Of a stretch of 64,000 nucleotides of DNA, positions 59,922-64,000 are shown piece after piece. Within the stretch, counting starts at the first letter, position 1. Each line of letters starts with the position of its first letter. The notes beneath the pieces were generated by a model. It was not told the origin of the DNA. It searched no databases and was given only the letters and a program-made list of their open reading frames with translations. Source of the DNA: Straminergon stramineum (taxonomy: Eukaryota > Streptophyta > Bryopsida > Hypnales > Calliergonaceae); NCBI GenBank assembly GCA_963920665.1, contig OY987269.1, positions 3,040,501 to 3,104,500 on the forward strand, written 5' to 3'. The position numbers were made by a program, and so were the translations under genes.

Positions 59922-60509
59922 ATGAGTACCGGCGAGGGCTTGCGGCAGCGGGATGTGGCGGACATCGTGCACGACAACGACCCCACGCAGCAGAAGTATG
60001 TCTCCAAGGCGTACCGAAAGACGGCCGAAGTGGCCAAGCGCCCGGGCGTGCCTTCGCTCATCGTAGCCGTGGCGCTGCCGCTGGTGTCGGGCATAGTGGT
60101 GTCCCTGTTCAACGGCCCCAGCCAATGGTACAAGGATTTGAGCAAGCCGGCGTGGACGCCGCCCGGGCCGATCTTCGGACTCATCTGGACGCTGGTGTAC
60201 CCTTTGATGGGGCTGGCGTCGTGGCTAGTGTGGGCGGACGGCGGCTTCCAGCGCAACTCGTTCCCGCTGGGTGCGTACTTGGTGCAGCTGGCGCTGAACC
60301 TGCTTTGGTCGGTGTTGTTTTTCCGTCTGCACAGCATCGTGGGCGCGTTCGTGGACGTTCTGGCGCTGGCGGCGGCCGTGTTCACGTGCATCGGGGCGTT
60401 CCAGCCGGTGAACCACGTCGCAGCGAACCTGATGAAGGTGTACTTCGCGTGGGTGCTATTCGCGTCGTTCCTGACGTTTTCCATCTTGATCAAGAACATC
60501 CACCGCTAA
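59922..60509 (+). CDS. TSPO: Tryptophan-rich sensory protein / translocator protein (TSPO)
   Basis: 195 residues, intronless. Five membrane helices at roughly 45-63, 83-101, 115-134, 138-160 and 169-190. Family motifs: WYKDLSKPAWTPPGPIFG (69-86), IWTLVYPLMGLASWLVW (88-104), QLALNLLWSVLFF (122-134) and NHVAANLMKVYFAW (164-177). The hydrophilic N-terminal extension of about 40 residues is typical of land-plant TSPO, which in Arabidopsis is 196 residues, ER/Golgi-located, ABA- and stress-induced, heme-binding and removed by autophagy. The start ATG at 59922 begins the family-like N-terminus. Strongly GC-rich compared with the flanks. Two ABRE-type boxes lie upstream (59581, 59636). No breaks are seen. 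Confidence 0.95.
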   Translation: MSTGEGLRQRDVADIVHDNDPTQQKYVSKAYRKTAEVAKRPGVPSLIVAVALPLVSGIVVSLFNGPSQWYKDLSKPAWTPPGPIFGLIWTLVYPLMGLASWLVWADGGFQRNSFPLGAYLVQLALNLLWSVLFFRLHSIVGAFVDVLALAAAVFTCIGAFQPVNHVAANLMKVYFAWVLFASFLTFSILIKNIHR

Positions 60510-63260
60510 ACTTCTTGCGCACCAGGCGTGAGTAAGGAATCAATGGAGTGCGTCGATTCAGTAAACTTACTTCGGCCATAGCAGCATGCGTCCGCACTCC
60601 TGAGTGGCTTCTAGATAGGAGATTGGTGGGGTGAATCCTCACAGACGAGGTTTTGTCTGTGCCTGTGGATTTACCCCGATGTACAATTGCGTTTCTCGAA
60701 GAGGGACCTGTAGCGAGTTATAGAAGGCTTTCTGAGGCTGGAATGATTTGTGCTTGTGGTAGAAGATTTTGTATATGTCCCATGGTATTAATTAAGACTG
60801 ATGTCTGACTTTTGTTGTAAGAAGATTTCCTGAAGAACTCGTTTTGAGGGTTGAAATTCATTCCGGTCTGAAAAGGATTCAATTTCTGCAATGGTTCAAT
60901 TGCGGCAGTTTTGGTCATCTGATGTTGTGTGTTACACGTGGGCTGAGACGCTCAGTCGTCTCAAGTTGAAGTTTTTGTGTGCAAAATGTACCCAGTGGTC
61001 ATATGGTCCCCTCACCAATCGTGGAATTTTGTACCCTCTGTTTATTTCTCACAGGGGATTCTTTCTGGTTGTGGGATAGTCGGTGCTGTGGCTTGTTGAT
61101 TTCCTGCTGGTTGCTGAAATTTTTCTGGTGTTTCAAGTAGATTGAACGTTTTCCATGTGTATCGTATTGTTTGCTCCGCAGGATTCCATGGGTGTACAGA
61201 TCCCTTATTTGTACTTCGTTATCACTTCGATCATACCCTAGCTATTGTGGAGCAATTCGGTGTGTAAGCGCTGAGGCTAATCCATCTAAGCTTTTGTGCG
61301 TATCCAACTTGACTGGTTTTTATTTGAAGCATCAAAGTTTGAAAAGCTGCCATATCTCATGAAACAATCAATGAAATGCACAATTGCAATCCCCGCTGCA
61401 ACCAATATGACGGTTCTGATCTGGAACACAATTGGTAAGGGTTAAAATCCATGTACTCACCGTTGTAGAAACTGTAGTAATAGATATGCGTTACATGGTG
61501 CTACCAGTGATTTTGCCTGTGGTGAGAGTAACTTATTTGCTTTTGGTTATTGATGTTGTCATTTTCAGGAATTTACATATATGATAGAACCACCCATTAC
61601 CAGCCAGGTCCCATGGATAATATTTAGGTAATGGGAAATTCAACAAAGAGATGATTGATAACTAACAATTAGTTTCTTGGTTTCTAATCATCTTCTAGCC
61701 ATCACTATTAAGACACAATGACTTTTTTCTTTTTTCTTTTTTCTTTTTTTTCTAGCTACTTCTTTAAGTTCTAGATACATGATACATATTTTGAGTTGAA
61801 TCTTCAGATTTTTTTGCTTAATCAAGCAATGGTCTTAATGAAGCTAAGGGATTCTAATGTCCTGTTTGCCAGTTAGTTAGGAGAATGAAATCCAAATTCT
61901 AGAGCTGAAATTTCCCAACTAGTTAGGAGAATAAAATCCAAATTCTAGAGCTGAAATTTCCCAATCCCCCTCCCAATTCAGATTGTGAATGATCTGGGAG
62001 GAACATAAGTTATTGTACCAGCATATGGCTGGGTTGTCACTTTCAATGCACACATGATGGCTTAAGGGAAGTTGTATGGTCATGCTATCATAAAGTGACT
62101 AGTACTACAGATTTTGGGTAGCCCCTTGGAATATATATTTGCCCAGAATAATGCAATGGTTAATAAGAGTAGTTGAACTGAGATGGTCATTTACTCATGG
62201 TACCATGGCCATTTGGATATGAGACCATACTAGGTAATGGAGGTTGATACATTGATTATAAAATGTAGGCTACATTAACTGACATTTCTTCTTGGCCCTT
62301 CCTACCTTTATGAATCAATTATAGCAATAAATTGGACCTGGAATGTCCCTTGTGGCTAACCAACTCCTTATTTGTAAATAACTTAGAATTTTTGTGAGAG
62401 ATTAAATGCCTTGCATTAGTTTCGGGGTTTTGTTTTTTAAAAAAACAATCAAGGTACTATCTATCTTGGAAGAAGACCTTTATTCTCCTCCATTGTAGCT
62501 GAACCTGTTGTAGCACTTGTGATTGAGCAATAGAGGCATCTACACACAAGCAGGGCAGTGGTGCATTAGGGGTTTGTTGTTGTTACTGAGGCTTTGGTTT
62601 GGTGCATCAAGGCTCTTTTCATGGCTGCTTCCTCTTCTCAAACTATTTCTGCAAATGCTCAAGTTCTGGTCTCTTGAAATGATTGAGGATCAACATAGCT
62701 GTTGTTTTGTCTTGTTCTTTTACGTGTGAAAACGATAACAAGTGGTGTAGGCTACAGACACCTGACATACGCATTCTAACCCACTACGTGTTGGTTGGTT
62801 TGTATGGGTGCAGGTGAGGTCTACACCCTCATGGAAGAGTACTGGACTTTAGACGGTTATGCTTATCCTTTATAATTGCACTCTTGCTATATGTTGTAGA
62901 ATCTTTGCATTATACAATATTGGAAAGGGTCATAACTCTTGACTTTCCTCCTTCTTGAAGTTTTGTGACTATTATGGTGTTGTCTAAGATAATGCTTAGG
63001 AGTTGGCTATACTTTCTATACTTTGTCTATGTTTTGCCTTGCAAAACAAACCATTAGTGGTTGGTAGACAGTTGACACTAGATTTTTTGATCTTTTTTTG
63101 CCTTGTCAAAAATATTTGAATGGCTGAAATGTTATTATGTGTACTCTATATTTACTTTTGCTTTAGCAAATATAGTATATGTATATTATGCATGCTCTTA
63201 AGCTTATGACTATTAATGTCCTAAGTATAAGTACAACATGGATGCTGAGAGGACTTTGAA
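60510..63260. other. TSPO 3' flank and intergenic sequence
   Basis: No gene was recognised. A pyrimidine run (tttttctttt pattern) lies near 61726-61753 and a 46-bp tandem duplication at 61875-61964. Short frames are not coding-like. Confidence 0.55.
61875..61964 (+). repeat. Tandem duplication, 46-bp unit, two copies
   Basis: 'agttaggagaatgaaatcca' through 'tttcccaact' (61875-61920) is repeated at 61921-61964 with one G-to-A change. Very recent by its near identity. Confidence 0.9.
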
Positions 63261-63653
63261 TTAGATTGCACAATGATAAGGATACAAGCAGTGTATAAAC
63301 ATAATATAGACAAGCACAAGAAACATAATTTGTTCCTGTGAAGCAAATGGATTAGCTTGGAAAAGCTTAGATGTGCGCCCAGTTCCTTGGATGTTCCAGC
63401 AATGTTCTTCTTCTTTTCTGAACATACAGCCTTCAAGAACCGCAGCAAGGACTGACCTGACACTGCCATGGAAAATCATGAACCAATCCCCATCAGGAAC
63501 AAGTGGAGGAACAACCCCCTTGCCCATGCGAACAAAGCTCTCAAACACAATGACTTTGTTTTGAGAGCCAAAATTAATCTTTAGATGAGCAATGATGGAA
63601 GAATCTATGTGTCGGGGATAGATGAAGGCCAAATTTTGGCTTCTAAAATTCAT
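63261..63653 (-). CDS. Hypothetical protein or exon, unrecognised
   Basis: 130 residues from ATG 63653. The first 110 (IYPRHIDSSIIAHLKINFGS, VIVFESFVRMGKGVVPPLVP, GDWFMIFHGSVRSVLAAVLE) have balanced composition and look coding, while the last 20 (MFLVLVYIMFIHCLYPYHCA) look like read-through into AT-rich sequence, so a splice donor may lie near 63320. I know no family with this sequence. It could also be a fragment of a transposon gene. Confidence 0.3.
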   Translation of the reverse strand: MNFRSQNLAFIYPRHIDSSIIAHLKINFGSQNKVIVFESFVRMGKGVVPPLVPDGDWFMIFHGSVRSVLAAVLEGCMFRKEEEHCWNIQGTGRTSKLFQANPFASQEQIMFLVLVYIMFIHCLYPYHCAI

Positions 63654-64000
63654 AACAATTTGAATTTAAAGAAAAAAATTATGAGAATTTGACAATGCCC
63701 ATCATTTCTATCTCTCTACAAGGCAAAAATCCAACATTGTTTTCTACTAGTCTAGATCATGTATAGAATGCTTAAGTAGTTAGTAATGGGTGGTTCTACC
63801 GTAGTTGGTTCTGCTTCATGTATGTTGATAGCAGAATTTAACTCTTAAAAGGCTGGGCCAATGCCCACGGATTCAAATTCAAGCTTCACAATCCTTCTCT
63901 ATGTTTATTGTCATTTTTCAGTTTTTTATATCTTTGCTAAATATGAATGAAATATTTTACATTTATTTTTTGAAGAAGAAATTTATGTCTTCTGTAAGAG
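63654..64000. other. AT-rich sequence, no gene seen
   Basis: Non-coding up to the window edge. Confidence 0.5.

Noticed and set aside
59822..60535. Long frames on both strands overlapping TSPO (up to 225 residues)
   Set aside because: Shadows caused by high GC; only the 59922 frame has TSPO motifs and membrane helices.
1..64000. CRISPR arrays, bacterial operons, rRNA genes
   Set aside because: None seen; the window is eukaryotic nuclear DNA with spliced genes.

Overview
This is nuclear DNA of a plant. The evidence is canonical GT..AG introns in a nine-exon aldo/keto reductase gene, a plant-type TSPO, LEA_2/NHL-type membrane proteins, a plant At4g10955-type lipase, and several classes of plant DNA transposon. 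I cannot name the species. A piggyBac transposase remnant and a GH16 glucanase of the bacterial/laminarinase type would both be unusual in a flowering plant and fit a non-seed plant (bryophyte, lycophyte or fern) better; that is inference.

Layout. 1-1414: decayed piggyBac transposase. 4006-5121: a complete non-autonomous Mutator-like element with about 275-bp inverted repeats, a 9-bp target duplication and a captured host-gene fragment resembling THO complex subunit 7. 5131-9500: AT-rich, with dispersed repeats. 9527-11253: a GC-rich island with an intronless GH16 glycoside hydrolase and a coiled-coil reading frame. 11257-17300: gene-poor, with further repeat copies. 17348-18037 (minus): a gene with HEXIM-like layout (basic patch, PYN..FLM motif, acidic stretch, coiled coil). 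20697-20777: Stowaway-type MITE. 22902-27194: aldo/keto reductase. 28899-29867 (minus): frameshifted class 3 lipase pseudogene. 34177-34959 and 37207-37941 (minus): two LEA_2/NHL-type genes in a segmental duplication. 47429-48770 (minus): decayed pogo/DDE_1 transposase. 49378-58647: a cluster of CACTA-like and other MITE-like elements, three of which carry long fold-back hairpins. 59922-60509: TSPO with ABRE-type boxes upstream. 60510-64000: no confident gene.

The genes do not form a pathway. Several fit stress biology (TSPO, LEA_2 pair, aldo/keto reductase), but only TSPO has direct promoter evidence here. The most unusual structures are the gene-capturing MULE, the family of CACTA fold-backs (one hairpin has about 350-bp arms that are nearly identical), and the HEXIM-like protein. 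No wholly new system could be demonstrated from sequence alone.
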